Shown: positions 1 to 6,994, counted from the stretch's first letter. The stretch: 14,397 bases of DNA from Maribacter sp. (GCA_018679695.1 JAHHKH010000131.1:1-14397), one strand, 5' to 3'. The notes: generated by a model not told the origin, from the sequence alone. Made by a program: numbers and translations.

Positions 1-302
1 GGCTTATGAATCGCGGCCATATGCTCATCCTCAAACAATACCTCAAGGTCTAAGATCATTTTTTTGCCAGGACTTAACGTTTCTGGCACTGCTAGTTCAA
101 TGGTCTCTCCACCCGCTATAAAAGTAGCCGATGTAGCAATAACACCATTAACCGAAATGTACCTTTTCCGCAAGGCTTTCTTTAGAGCTGATTTGGTAAT
201 AATAGCGCTGAAAATACCTACGCCATACTCTTGAAGTCGAATAGGAGCGGGGAGTTCTGGAACTATATGGATATCGCTTAAGTCGATTGTTTTATATGAT
301 CT
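1..302 (-). CDS. RluA-family pseudouridine synthase, N-terminal fragment (cut by window edge)
   Basis: The minus-strand frame reads through an S4-like RNA-binding segment (RLQEYGVGIF, then KKALRKRYISVNGVIATSA) into VLFEDEHMAAIHKP, which matches the start of the RluA catalytic domain (typically LYED.HL.VINKPAG). The catalytic Asp motif lies outside the window. Members of this family isomerise uridines in rRNA or tRNA in the cytoplasm; which RNA is modified cannot be told here. The start is odd. The frame opens after an in-frame TGA at 303-305, and no ATG, GTG or TTG occurs before the conserved S4 region. A TTG at 304-306 in the neighbouring frame begins M-K-I-I and then stops; removing one base near 294 would join it to the conserved frame. 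A frameshift, a sequencing error or a non-standard start are all possible. Family assignment is confident; the start is not. Confidence 0.8.
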
Positions 303-445
303 TCAATGGTTTGTTTACGATTTTGGAAAGGGAAGCCGTTAGTATTTTTCACATTTAGAAACCAAGATAGTAAAAGTGGAATCGCTTTCCGATAGGAAAA
401 TCACTTCCGATTAATATTAAGCAATATTGACCTACAAACTTGTAT

Positions 446-463
446 AAATGATAATTATCATTT
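446..463. promoter_or_regulatory. 18-bp perfect palindrome, Fur-family box candidate
   Basis: AAATGATAATTATCATTT is a perfect inverted repeat centred between 454 and 455. Its core TGATAATTATCA contains the GATAAT/ATTATC hexamers of Fur-family operators. It lies about 75 bases before the first gene of an operon whose product needs several [4Fe-4S] clusters, so iron-responsive control is plausible. The spacer is very AT-rich, so chance palindromes are more likely here than usual. No convincing promoter was found; TACATTTT at 499-506 is a one-mismatch relative of TAnnTTTG but has no partner TTG at the right distance. Confidence 0.4.
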
Positions 464-537
464 TTTATATAAATTATCAACCTTAATTTTAAGAATTATA
501 CATTTTATTCGCTAAAAACGCACCTAAATTTAAGAAT

Positions 538-768
538 ATGACAAAAGTTATGGGAGCTATCGTAGTCGAAACAGAAACCTGTAAAGGTTGTGAAGTTTGT
601 ATTCCGGTTTGTACTGAAAAGGTGATTGGTATGTCAACAGAGGTTAATCGTAAAGGATACCATTATGCCTATATGCGTAATCCCGGAGCCTGCACCGGCT
701 GCACAAACTGCGCTATCGTATGCCCAGATCGGGCAATTGCAGTATATCGAGTAAGAGTCGAAGTATAA
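538..768 (+). CDS. 2-oxoacid:ferredoxin oxidoreductase delta subunit (2[4Fe-4S] ferredoxin)
   Basis: A 76-residue protein made almost entirely of two CxxCxxCxxxC cluster motifs: Cys15, 18, 21 and 25, then Cys52, 55, 58 and 62 followed by Pro. This is the bacterial 2[4Fe-4S] ferredoxin pattern and the size of the delta subunit of four-subunit 2-oxoacid oxidoreductases. It would relay electrons from the cluster in the beta subunit to an external ferredoxin. It is first in an operon with alpha (17-base gap), beta and gamma. A second in-frame ATG at 550 is also possible and would shorten the protein by four residues without touching the cysteines. Function is confident because of both motifs and context; the first position after Cys25 is Thr rather than the usual Pro. 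Confidence 0.92.
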   Translation: MTKVMGAIVVETETCKGCEVCIPVCTEKVIGMSTEVNRKGYHYAYMRNPGACTGCTNCAIVCPDRAIAVYRVRVEV

Positions 769-785
769 TCCCACAAAAGTATAAA

Positions 786-1886
786 ATGTCTGACTTAAAA
801 TTGATGAAGGGAAATGAAGCATTGGCAGAAGCTGCGATTCGAGCAGGTGCGGATGCGTATTTTGGATACCCCATAACCCCGCAATCAGAGGTAATAGAAT
901 ATTTAATGGCCGAATGCCCGGAAAAAAGGACCGGGATGGTTGTTTTGCAGGCCGAAAGCGAAATTGCTGCCATCAATATGGTTTATGGAGCAGCCAGTAC
1001 CGGAAAGCGTGTTATGACCTCCTCATCGAGCCCGGGTATCTCACTTAAACTTGAGGGAATTTCTTATCTGGCCGGAGCAGAGCTCCCGGCTGTTATAGTA
1101 AATGTAGTCCGTGGAGGTCCTGGTTTAGGAACCATACAACCTTCGCAAGCTGATTATTTTCAATCGGTAAAGGGAGGTGGTCATGGAGATTATAAACTTT
1201 ATGTGCTTGCCCCAGCTTCTGTTCAAGAAATGGCTGATTTTGTTGCCGATGCTTTCGAAATAGCGTTTAAGTATCGTGCTCCGGTTTTGATTCTTTCCGA
1301 TGGAATGATTGGTCAGATGATGGAGAAAGTTGAACTCAATGACCAAGTAGAAAGGATGTCCGATGAGGATATCATTCAAAAATACGGTAGCTGGGCCACG
1401 ACTGGTAAAAAGGGAAGGGAAAGAAATATCATCACATCGCTTGATCTGCAACCTGAAAAAATGGAAGCTAGAGTTCAAGCATTACAGAAGAAATATGAAC
1501 GAATGGAGAATGAAGACCTGCGTTATGAAAAGATACAATGTGATGATGCGGAATTTCTTATAGTTGCTTATGGTTCAAGCGCTAGGATAGCCCAAAAAGC
1601 TGTTCAACTAGGTCGTGAAAAAGGAATTAAAGTAGGTCTATTGCGTCCTATTACCCTTTTTCCGTATCCAAAACAACAACTTTTTAAATTGGCCGATCAG
1701 GTCAAAGGCATTCTAAGTGTTGAATTGAATACAGGACAGATGGTCGAGGACGTGAAATTGTCGGTGCACCACAAAGTTCCTGTTGCACATTTTGGAAGAA
1801 CAGGAGGAAGTATACATACCCCAGAAGAAATATTGGAAGCTTTAGAAGAAAATATAATAAAAGATGGAAGTATTAGACATCATTAG
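786..1886 (+). CDS. vorB: 2-oxoacid:ferredoxin oxidoreductase alpha subunit (VorB/KorA-like)
   Basis: A 366-residue subunit carrying domains I and II of the enzyme. The signature GYPITPQSE lies at residues 27-35, with the conserved Thr31 that contacts the TPP pyrimidine/substrate site in this superfamily. Further family blocks are LMKGNEA (6-12), TSSSSPGISL, GGPGLGTIQPSQ and KGGGHGDY. I recognise the overall wording as closest to VorB (3-methyl-2-oxobutanoate:ferredoxin oxidoreductase), although 2-oxoglutarate enzymes share most of these motifs, so the substrate is open. The reaction would be oxidative decarboxylation of a 2-oxoacid with CoA to acyl-CoA, CO2 and reduced ferredoxin, in the cytoplasm. 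The ATG at 786 (MSDLKLMKGNEA) is preferred over a start at 720, because the longer version adds a non-family extension that overlaps the ferredoxin gene. The gene overlaps the next one by 23 bases. Confidence 0.93.
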   Translation: MSDLKLMKGNEALAEAAIRAGADAYFGYPITPQSEVIEYLMAECPEKRTGMVVLQAESEIAAINMVYGAASTGKRVMTSSSSPGISLKLEGISYLAGAELPAVIVNVVRGGPGLGTIQPSQADYFQSVKGGGHGDYKLYVLAPASVQEMADFVADAFEIAFKYRAPVLILSDGMIGQMMEKVELNDQVERMSDEDIIQKYGSWATTGKKGRERNIITSLDLQPEKMEARVQALQKKYERMENEDLRYEKIQCDDAEFLIVAYGSSARIAQKAVQLGREKGIKVGLLRPITLFPYPKQQLFKLADQVKGILSVELNTGQMVEDVKLSVHHKVPVAHFGRTGGSIHTPEEILEALEENIIKDGSIRHH

Positions 1887-2646
1887 GCCCGAGAATCAAG
1901 TCTTTTGTAAATCCGGTTTAATGACCGATGCAACCCTTTCATACTGTCCGGGATGCGGCCATGGTACGGTGCATAATTTAATGATGGAGGTTATTGATGA
2001 ACTGGGCATTGTTGAAGATACCATAGGCGTGGCCCCAGTAGGATGTTCAGTATTGGCTTACGATTTCATGGACATAGACATGACCCAAGCAGCCCATGGA
2101 CGTGCCCCCGCTGTTGCCACTGCTATTTCAAGAACCTGGCCCAATAAATACGTTTTTACCTATCAGGGTGATGGGGATTTGGCTGCTATTGGAACTGCCG
2201 AAACCATTCATGCCTGTAATAGAGGGGAGAACATTGTGATCATATTCGTTAATAATGGTATCTATGGTATGACAGGGGGACAAATGGCCCCAACAACCTT
2301 AGTCGGAATGCACACCTCGACCTCACCTTACGGTCGGGAAGTAGAAACTATGGGGTCTCCTCTAAAGATGAGTGAATTGATTGCGAATCTGCCTGGCACT
2401 TATTATGTAACACGTCAATCGGTACATACGCATAAACATGCCCGAAAGGCCAAAAAAGCTATTAAAACGGCATTCCAAAATACAAGGTTGGGAAATGGGC
2501 TGTCATTGGTAGAGATTGTCTCTAATTGTAACTCCGGCTGGAAAATGACTCCAAATGAATCAAATATCTGGATGGAGGAAAATATGTTCGCCAACTATCC
2601 ACTTGGCGACATTAAAGTGAAAGGTAAACTAAGACAAATAGGATGA
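1864..2646 (+). CDS. 2-oxoacid:ferredoxin oxidoreductase beta subunit (TPP-binding)
   Basis: A 260-residue TPP-binding subunit. CPGCGHG at 28-34 supplies two cluster ligands (Cys28, Cys31). Cys61 (APVGCS) and Cys222 (IVSNCNSG) fall at the places of the other two ligands known in archaeal homologues, so a complete [4Fe-4S] site is predicted. The TPP/Mg motif GDGD starts at 102 and continues to FVNNGIYGMTGGQ (128-140), a hallmark of 2-oxoacid:ferredoxin rather than NAD-linked dehydrogenases. I chose the ATG at 1864 because RPENQ before the cysteine motif fits the family; an in-frame ATG at 1921 would still keep CPGCG. The 23-base overlap with alpha and the ATGA overlap with gamma suggest translational coupling. 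Neither sequence nor context distinguishes 2-oxoglutarate from branched-chain substrates. Confidence 0.93.
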   Translation: MEVLDIIRPENQVFCKSGLMTDATLSYCPGCGHGTVHNLMMEVIDELGIVEDTIGVAPVGCSVLAYDFMDIDMTQAAHGRAPAVATAISRTWPNKYVFTYQGDGDLAAIGTAETIHACNRGENIVIIFVNNGIYGMTGGQMAPTTLVGMHTSTSPYGREVETMGSPLKMSELIANLPGTYYVTRQSVHTHKHARKAKKAIKTAFQNTRLGNGLSLVEIVSNCNSGWKMTPNESNIWMEENMFANYPLGDIKVKGKLRQIG

Positions 2647-3218
2647 CAGAGGAAATTATAATAGCAGGATTTGGTGGTCAAGGCGTTTTATCAATGGGAA
2701 AAATACTCGCTTATTCAGGGGTTATACAAGATAAAGAAGTAAGCTGGATGCCTTCATATGGTCCTGAGATGCGGGGTGGTACTGCTAATGTAACCGTTAT
2801 CCTAAGCGATGAACGAATAAGTTCACCCTATTTAAAACTATACGATACGGCCATAATATTGAATCAGCAATCAATGGATAAATTCGAGAAAACCGTAAAG
2901 AAAGGAGGCGTATTAATATATGATCCTAATGGTATTACCCAACACCCTACCAGACAAGACATTAAAATCTATCAGGTTGAAGGCTATCGATTGGCATCGG
3001 AATTAGGTAATAAGAAGGTTTTCAATATGATTGTACTAGGAGGTTTCCTAAAGATCAAACCTATAGTTCACTTAGAGAGTGTAATTGAAGCTTTAAAAAA
3101 ATCTTTACCAGAGCGCCATCACAATTTAATACCTCTTAATAAGGAGGCCATAACCATAGGAATGCAAAACCTGTTTTCTCACAAGTTAGAACATCAGTCC
3201 GCTGTTAATCATTCTTAA
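2643..3218 (+). CDS. 2-oxoacid:ferredoxin oxidoreductase gamma subunit
   Basis: A 191-residue domain III subunit. GFGGQGV at 9-15 and SYGPEMRGGTANV at about 38-50 are the two defining blocks of the gamma family, which helps form the CoA-binding part of the complex. The start overlaps the stop of the beta gene (ATGA), completing the delta-alpha-beta-gamma order. Length is normal for the family. The last roughly 20 residues are hydrophilic and not conserved as far as I can judge. The next gene faces the operon, so this is the promoter-distal gene. Confidence 0.92.
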   Translation: MTEEIIIAGFGGQGVLSMGKILAYSGVIQDKEVSWMPSYGPEMRGGTANVTVILSDERISSPYLKLYDTAIILNQQSMDKFEKTVKKGGVLIYDPNGITQHPTRQDIKIYQVEGYRLASELGNKKVFNMIVLGGFLKIKPIVHLESVIEALKKSLPERHHNLIPLNKEAITIGMQNLFSHKLEHQSAVNHS

Positions 3219-3277
3219 GGCATTCGATTAAATGATCCTCAAGCGGGTTATTTACTTTTTTTAAAATACTTACCATA

Positions 3278-3302
3278 ATTCACCAATACCAGCTTGGTGA
3301 AT
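3278..3302. terminator. Hairpin between convergent genes, possible bidirectional terminator
   Basis: ATTCACCAA (3278-3286) and TTGGTGAAT (3294-3302) form a perfect 9-bp stem with a 7-base loop in the 173-base gap between the convergent oxidoreductase operon and the paraoxonase-like gene. There is no T-run directly after either side, so it is not a classical intrinsic terminator. A role as a 3'-end stabilising hairpin is inferred from position only. Confidence 0.4.
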
Positions 3303-3391
3303 CCTGGCTCAAACCATGCTAAGGTTACTCCCGATCTAAACCAACTTCGAAAACAATTTTTCCATACTTCTTTCTTTTAAGCAGCCTGGAA

Positions 3392-4444
3392 TTATGGCGA
3401 GTCTGGGTATTTTAGAATTAAGAAGGCATCATCTTTTACATTGCCGGTAAATAGGTAATCACCAAATGGAGCCGCAACCGATGAGGCAGACATTTTACTG
3501 CCATCTTCAAGATAAACGGTTTCCAAGGTATAGTCATTGGTCCCTCGGTAGGTAATTTTAATAATTTCCGAAGGGGAAAAGGCTTCTTTTCCTTTGTTAT
3601 AGGCCGCAAATTTCAATAAGTTGGGATGCGCGCCTAGCCATAAGTTTCCTTCATCGTCCAACGCTATGTTATCCACGCCGGTTCCACAATGAATATCCTC
3701 AATGAATTCCAAAGATCCGTCAGCATTCCTATTATAAACTTTAACAAGAAACTTTCGGGCCGATGCAACATAAATCAAATTACGTTTTCTATCGAAATTT
3801 ATACCATTGGCATAGGAAATGCCACTTGCGGCTTCGCTATAGGTGTTGCCATCAAAGTATATGACATTTGAAAGTGCAAGTCCGGCGTAATCTTCCAAGA
3901 GCCTAACCAGGCCTTTGGTATCGCCATGATCATTGGTGAAATAGAAACTATTTTCATCGATTATAACCAGATCATTAGGGCTGACCATGGTTTTATCGAT
4001 TAATGTCTTTCTATGTTTTAGTGTTTTGTCTTTAAGGTCAAAGACTTCGATGGAATGCCCTTTTAAGGTATGATTTATGGCCATCACCGAATATACACTG
4101 TCCTTTTTTATCATTGAGATGCCATGCGGGGCAAACGAATTGGTATATGACTTGGTGAGAGGCTCAATATTGAAATCACCACTGTTTAATTCCATAAGAA
4201 ATAAGCCACCTTCTTCCTCTTTTTCTGCTGGATAGGAGACTCGCTTTGTTGAAGATACGATAGCAAAACTGTCTCTTGAACTAACCGTGATATCCTCAGC
4301 TCCCGGGAGCGAAATGCTTTTAACGATTTCGCCATCAAATTTGTTTTCAATCGTTCTGAAATATCCAGTTGAAATAAAAATATGGACGATAAACCCGATT
4401 AACAGGACAACGGCAATCAAGAGAATTCTTTTAACAAGTTTCAT
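3392..4444 (-). CDS. Paraoxonase (PON)-like calcium-dependent lactonase/arylesterase
   Basis: A 350-residue protein with an N-terminal hydrophobic helix (about 6-25) that probably acts as an uncleaved anchor, followed by a six-bladed beta-propeller. It aligns with animal PON1 (355 residues) block by block: Glu50-Asp51 (PGAEDI), His107 (FAPHGIS), His125 (INHTLKGHS), Asn157-Asp158 (SPNDLV), Asn213 (YANGINF) and Asp258-Asn259 (VDNIAL). These match the PON1 calcium ligands Glu53, Asp54, Asn168, Asp169, Asn224, Asp269 and Asn270 and the His115/His134 pair, and the spacings between the later sites are identical. The predicted activity is hydrolysis of lactones or aryl esters at the cell envelope. 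The PON1 disulfide pair is absent; the only cysteine is Cys253. It appears monocistronic. The natural substrate is unknown; an SMP-30/gluconolactonase label would be the broader alternative. Confidence 0.85.
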   Translation of the reverse strand: MKLVKRILLIAVVLLIGFIVHIFISTGYFRTIENKFDGEIVKSISLPGAEDITVSSRDSFAIVSSTKRVSYPAEKEEEGGLFLMELNSGDFNIEPLTKSYTNSFAPHGISMIKKDSVYSVMAINHTLKGHSIEVFDLKDKTLKHRKTLIDKTMVSPNDLVIIDENSFYFTNDHGDTKGLVRLLEDYAGLALSNVIYFDGNTYSEAASGISYANGINFDRKRNLIYVASARKFLVKVYNRNADGSLEFIEDIHCGTGVDNIALDDEGNLWLGAHPNLLKFAAYNKGKEAFSPSEIIKITYRGTNDYTLETVYLEDGSKMSASSVAAPFGDYLFTGNVKDDAFLILKYPDSP

Positions 4445-4484
4445 AATTTGTTCTATGTTGTGATTAGCTTTGTTACAGTCATAG

Positions 4485-4531
4485 TATAAGCAATAAATGA
4501 ATGTCGTTCGGCAAAACCATTATTGCTTATA
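4485..4531. repeat. 12-bp inverted repeat upstream of the paraoxonase-like gene
   Basis: TATAAGCAATAA (4485-4496) is repeated inverted as TTATTGCTTATA (4520-4531), separated by 23 bases. It sits 41-87 bases upstream of the paraoxonase-like start, in the 262-base gap after the bestrophin gene. There is no adjacent T-run, so terminator function is unlikely. A regulatory site or the ends of a tiny relic element are possible; nothing else recognisable lies in this gap. Confidence 0.35.
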
Positions 4532-4706
4532 GGTGTCAATATTCTTAGCTAGAAATCCCCAAACATTAAATTTTTCCATCATATTTTGATACCGTATTAG
4601 GCAGATGATAAAGGTCAGGATACTAACTAATTCATTGACTTTATACTAATTTTCGCAATTGATGTTCCATCTCAGAATAGGGTTTTAACGCACCCCTGCT
4701 GTAACC

Positions 4707-5762
4707 TTAGAATTGGACCTCATGATCGGCAGGGAATTGGGCAGGAATATCTTTATTATCTTCCCCAAGGTTTTGTCTTAAATCAATTTCAATACCCCGT
4801 GAAATGGTGGAGATAGGCACATCATTGGCAGTACCCTCAAAGGGGTTTTCACCCGTTCGACCTATGCGCTCCATGGTATGGAAAATCCACGCTACTATGA
4901 TATAAATCGGTACTGAAAACCAGATAAACAAATCCCCCAATAATGGGTAATTATCGGCAATTCCCTGCCCGATTTCCAAGAATTTCGGAACTATTGCCAA
5001 GGGAAGCAGTAATAATAATAGCCACATAAAATAATGGTTTAGTGTGGCATATTGTCTCGGATAAGGAAAATTCTTGATGCGTTCCGATTGCCCCTGAAGG
5101 GTAAAAAGTTCTTTGATTAGTCCTTCGAGTTCAAGAAATGAAAACTCCCAAACGATACCCCGGTCTTTTAAATATCGCATATGATGTGATTGCAAATAGA
5201 GCAGTGCCGTTTGATGATTGTCTTTGCTCATCACGTAGTCCAAATCACTTTCAGAAAGATACGACTCTAAATCCTTTGCCAGGGAAACTTTCTTTTCTGG
5301 CGGACCAATGCCCCATTCTGTATTAGTTTTGTGTTTGCTGGTAGTTTCCCATTTCTTTTGATTACGCATGGCATGTCTTAAGGCCGTCATCCAGGCGATA
5401 TGCCGATAGGTGAGTACTTTCACTTCTTCCTGGATGTCCTCCCGGGATACGCTCTCATTGGTATGCTCCTCAGTTAGCATATCCTGCACAAATACTCCGA
5501 AAGTGCGGGATGTATTGACGATTCCGCCCCAAATTTTTCTAGCTTCCCATATACGGCCGTAGACTGCATTGTTTTGAAATCCAATGACAAAGGCAACTGC
5601 AGTACCTATCAACGCTAATGGGGTCCATGGAATTTTAAACCAATCCATATCCAAGAAGTAATAGACCGAGACCCATAGCACGATTATGAAAATGAACCAT
5701 AGGGTTTCAAATCGGGTCCATTTGGCCATATCTAAAATTCGATATACTTTTCCTGTATACAT
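4707..5762 (-). CDS. Bestrophin-family ion channel
   Basis: A 351-residue membrane protein with hydrophobic segments at about 19-37, 46-62, 242-260 and 276-296, the four-helix arrangement of bacterial bestrophins. Family signatures are FQNNAVYGRIWEARKIWG (62-79) right after the second helix, the block around PYPRQYA (233-239) before the third, and NPFEGTANDVPI (306-317) after the fourth. Bacterial bestrophins form pentameric inner-membrane channels; characterised members are cation-selective, unlike the chloride-conducting animal ones. The long hydrophilic part between helices 2 and 3 (about 85-235) is cytoplasmic and mostly helical. It starts at ATG 5762, with about 330 bases of non-coding DNA upstream, so it probably has its own promoter. 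The ion carried and the physiological role cannot be inferred. Confidence 0.9.
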   Translation of the reverse strand: MYTGKVYRILDMAKWTRFETLWFIFIIVLWVSVYYFLDMDWFKIPWTPLALIGTAVAFVIGFQNNAVYGRIWEARKIWGGIVNTSRTFGVFVQDMLTEEHTNESVSREDIQEEVKVLTYRHIAWMTALRHAMRNQKKWETTSKHKTNTEWGIGPPEKKVSLAKDLESYLSESDLDYVMSKDNHQTALLYLQSHHMRYLKDRGIVWEFSFLELEGLIKELFTLQGQSERIKNFPYPRQYATLNHYFMWLLLLLLPLAIVPKFLEIGQGIADNYPLLGDLFIWFSVPIYIIVAWIFHTMERIGRTGENPFEGTANDVPISTISRGIEIDLRQNLGEDNKDIPAQFPADHEVQF

Positions 5763-6090
5763 AGGTTGTTTATTTGTGTTTGGTTTCTTTTAAATACAAA
5801 TTATCATTAAGGTGTTTTTGAATGATTGGGTCGTAACCCCAACCTGGGTTACAATATAGGAATTTCCGGGATGAAATATCGCGGCTATTGATGATAGCTG
5901 TTTTGGCGGTTGTAACTTATTAATAACTCCCTCAATTAAGTATAGCTTGAATAATACCGATGATGAGACGTTCATTACGGCATGTGATATAATTGATACT
6001 ATTTATTGCAAGTAGAATCACAACCGCCATGAAAGCCAAAAGGCTTCTTCACAGGAGCAAAGAAGCCTTTTAAACAGTTTTATTTGTTGG
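5763..6090. other. Intergenic region with inverted repeats
   Basis: I see no credible gene in these 328 bases; a 61-codon frame on the minus strand resembles nothing and lacks domain character. It holds a 7-bp stem GTAACCC/GGGTTAC (5833-5839 and 5846-5852) located 71-90 bases upstream of the bestrophin start, a distant 10-bp inverted repeat TGGCGGTTGT/ACAACCGCCA (5904-5913 and 6020-6029), and a strong terminator hairpin at its right end. The 126-bp interval between the distant arms could be a decayed miniature element, but no flanking duplication was found. Confidence 0.4.
6038..6071 (-). terminator. Intrinsic terminator of the TonB-like gene
   Basis: AAAAGGCTTCTT (6038-6049) and AAGAAGCCTTTT (6060-6071) form a 12-bp stem with a 10-base loop. 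On the minus strand the GC-containing stem AAGGCTTCTT is preceded by A's and ends in TTTT. It begins 19 bases after the stop codon of the minus-strand gene at 6091, the normal place for a rho-independent terminator. Confidence 0.8.
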
Positions 6091-6897
6091 TTAACAACCC
6101 ATTAGTCCAAAGGATACCACTAACTCCTGATTCACTTTTTCGCCTTTGGCATTTTCCGCTGGTTCCCAATCCCCTGGTGCTTTTGAAATCAATTCGATCA
6201 TGGTTTTATCTACTATCGGGTAGCCTGAAGATCTATCGAGCCTAATATTTTCAATGGTCCCTTCTTGGGTGACGGTAAAAAATAATTTGGCTGGTTGTAG
6301 TTCGTCTGGATCCACATTGGCCCTAGCTTCTTTGCTGTTTTCCTTTAGATATTCCATGAGTATATCCTTTCCAGGTAAATATTTCGCTTGTTTTTCAGGT
6401 ACGATCGTTAGGTGAGGGGTAGAATAACTATCTTCCAATACACCGGTCTCCTTATTCTTTTGTTGGTATTCAGCACTAATCACAAAATTGGTGGAGTAAT
6501 CGAAAGACTGTAATAAATTTAATTGGGCGATAGTCAGCTCATTGGTATTCCCACTTTCACTTATGTCGGATCGCTTTTCATTTTTAAAAATAATGATACT
6601 TGCAGATTTGAAGGAAACTATCCTTTGGATCTGTTCCCTTGAAAGAAAGTCATTTATAGATCGTACTGTGTTTAACTGTCTTTTCTTAATGGCGCTAAAT
6701 CTGGGACCAATATCATAGATGAAATCAGAAAAGATTCGCTTTTCAATTTTCCCTTTGACTTCTGTATTTATGGCAACATCTTTATTGGCTGTTGTATTTG
6801 ATTGATTTTTTTCTGAATCGTTCCAATTCAAATAGCCAAAACTTACTAGGCCAAAGGCCGTAACTACTATTAAAAAACTTAAAATGCTCTTTTTCAT
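6091..6897 (-). CDS. Membrane-anchored protein with TonB-like C-terminal domain
   Basis: A 268-residue protein starting at the ATG at 6897, where MKKSILSFLIVVTAFGLVSF gives a clear export or anchor segment; a longer frame starting at 7020 would run through the promoter region. Residues about 195-268 match the TonB C-terminal fold: LFFTVTQEGTIENIRL, the SSGYPIVD block, the GDWEPA block, then GEKVNQELVVSFG. Residues 50-190 form a separate periplasmic region with FSDFIYDIGPRF at 56-67 that I do not recognise as a named domain. There is no proline-rich spanner as in classical TonB, so energising an outer-membrane receptor is doubtful; a structural or sensory periplasmic role is equally possible. 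It is divergent from a membrane-bound winged-helix regulator and is likely its target. The terminator at 6038-6071 closes the unit. Confidence 0.78.
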   Translation of the reverse strand: MKKSILSFLIVVTAFGLVSFGYLNWNDSEKNQSNTTANKDVAINTEVKGKIEKRIFSDFIYDIGPRFSAIKKRQLNTVRSINDFLSREQIQRIVSFKSASIIIFKNEKRSDISESGNTNELTIAQLNLLQSFDYSTNFVISAEYQQKNKETGVLEDSYSTPHLTIVPEKQAKYLPGKDILMEYLKENSKEARANVDPDELQPAKLFFTVTQEGTIENIRLDRSSGYPIVDKTMIELISKAPGDWEPAENAKGEKVNQELVVSFGLMGC

Positions 6898-6927
6898 ACT
6901 CTGATATATTTTAGGATTAATTGCTAT

Positions 6928-6954
6928 CAAATCTAACGCGGATACCTGCGACAA
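6928..6954 (-). promoter_or_regulatory. Candidate Bacteroidota-type promoter for the TonB-like gene
   Basis: Read on the minus strand, TAGATTTG (6935 to 6928) is an exact match to the TAnnTTTG -7 element, and TTG (6954 to 6952) lies 16 bases upstream, one short of the range usually quoted for Flavobacterium. Transcription would begin near 6921, about 25 bases before the ATG at 6897. The three TGTAAA repeats lie just upstream. Confidence 0.45.
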
Positions 6955-6967
6955 TATATTATGCAAG

Positions 6968-6994
6968 TGTAAAATGATGTAAATTTTTTGTAAA
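6968..6994. promoter_or_regulatory. Three TGTAAA direct repeats, candidate operator of the divergent regulator
   Basis: TGTAAA occurs at 6968-6973, 6978-6983 and 6989-6994, with starts 10 and 11 bases apart, so all three face the same side of the helix. OmpR/PhoB-type winged helices characteristically bind tandem direct repeats with this phasing, and the product of the adjacent gene at 7033 has such a domain. The site lies about 45-75 bases upstream of the predicted start of the TonB-like transcript, an activator-like position, and 39-65 bases before the regulator's own ATG. The link is inference. Confidence 0.5.

Noticed and set aside
380..411. Imperfect direct repeat AATCGCTTTCCGAT / AATCACTTCCGAT
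   Set aside because: Differs by one substitution and one indel, occurs only twice, and has no clear relation to a promoter; could be chance.
720..785. Longer start for the alpha subunit
   Set aside because: The extra 22 residues overlap the ferredoxin gene, do not resemble the family N-terminus, and the ATG at 786 gives the expected MSDLKLMKGNEA beginning.
1125..1478. 117-codon minus-strand frame
   Set aside because: Antisense to the middle of the alpha subunit gene, where the plus-strand frame is strongly conserved.
5790..5975. 61-codon minus-strand frame in the bestrophin upstream gap
   Set aside because: No recognisable motif or signal peptide, atypical composition, and it covers the inverted repeats.
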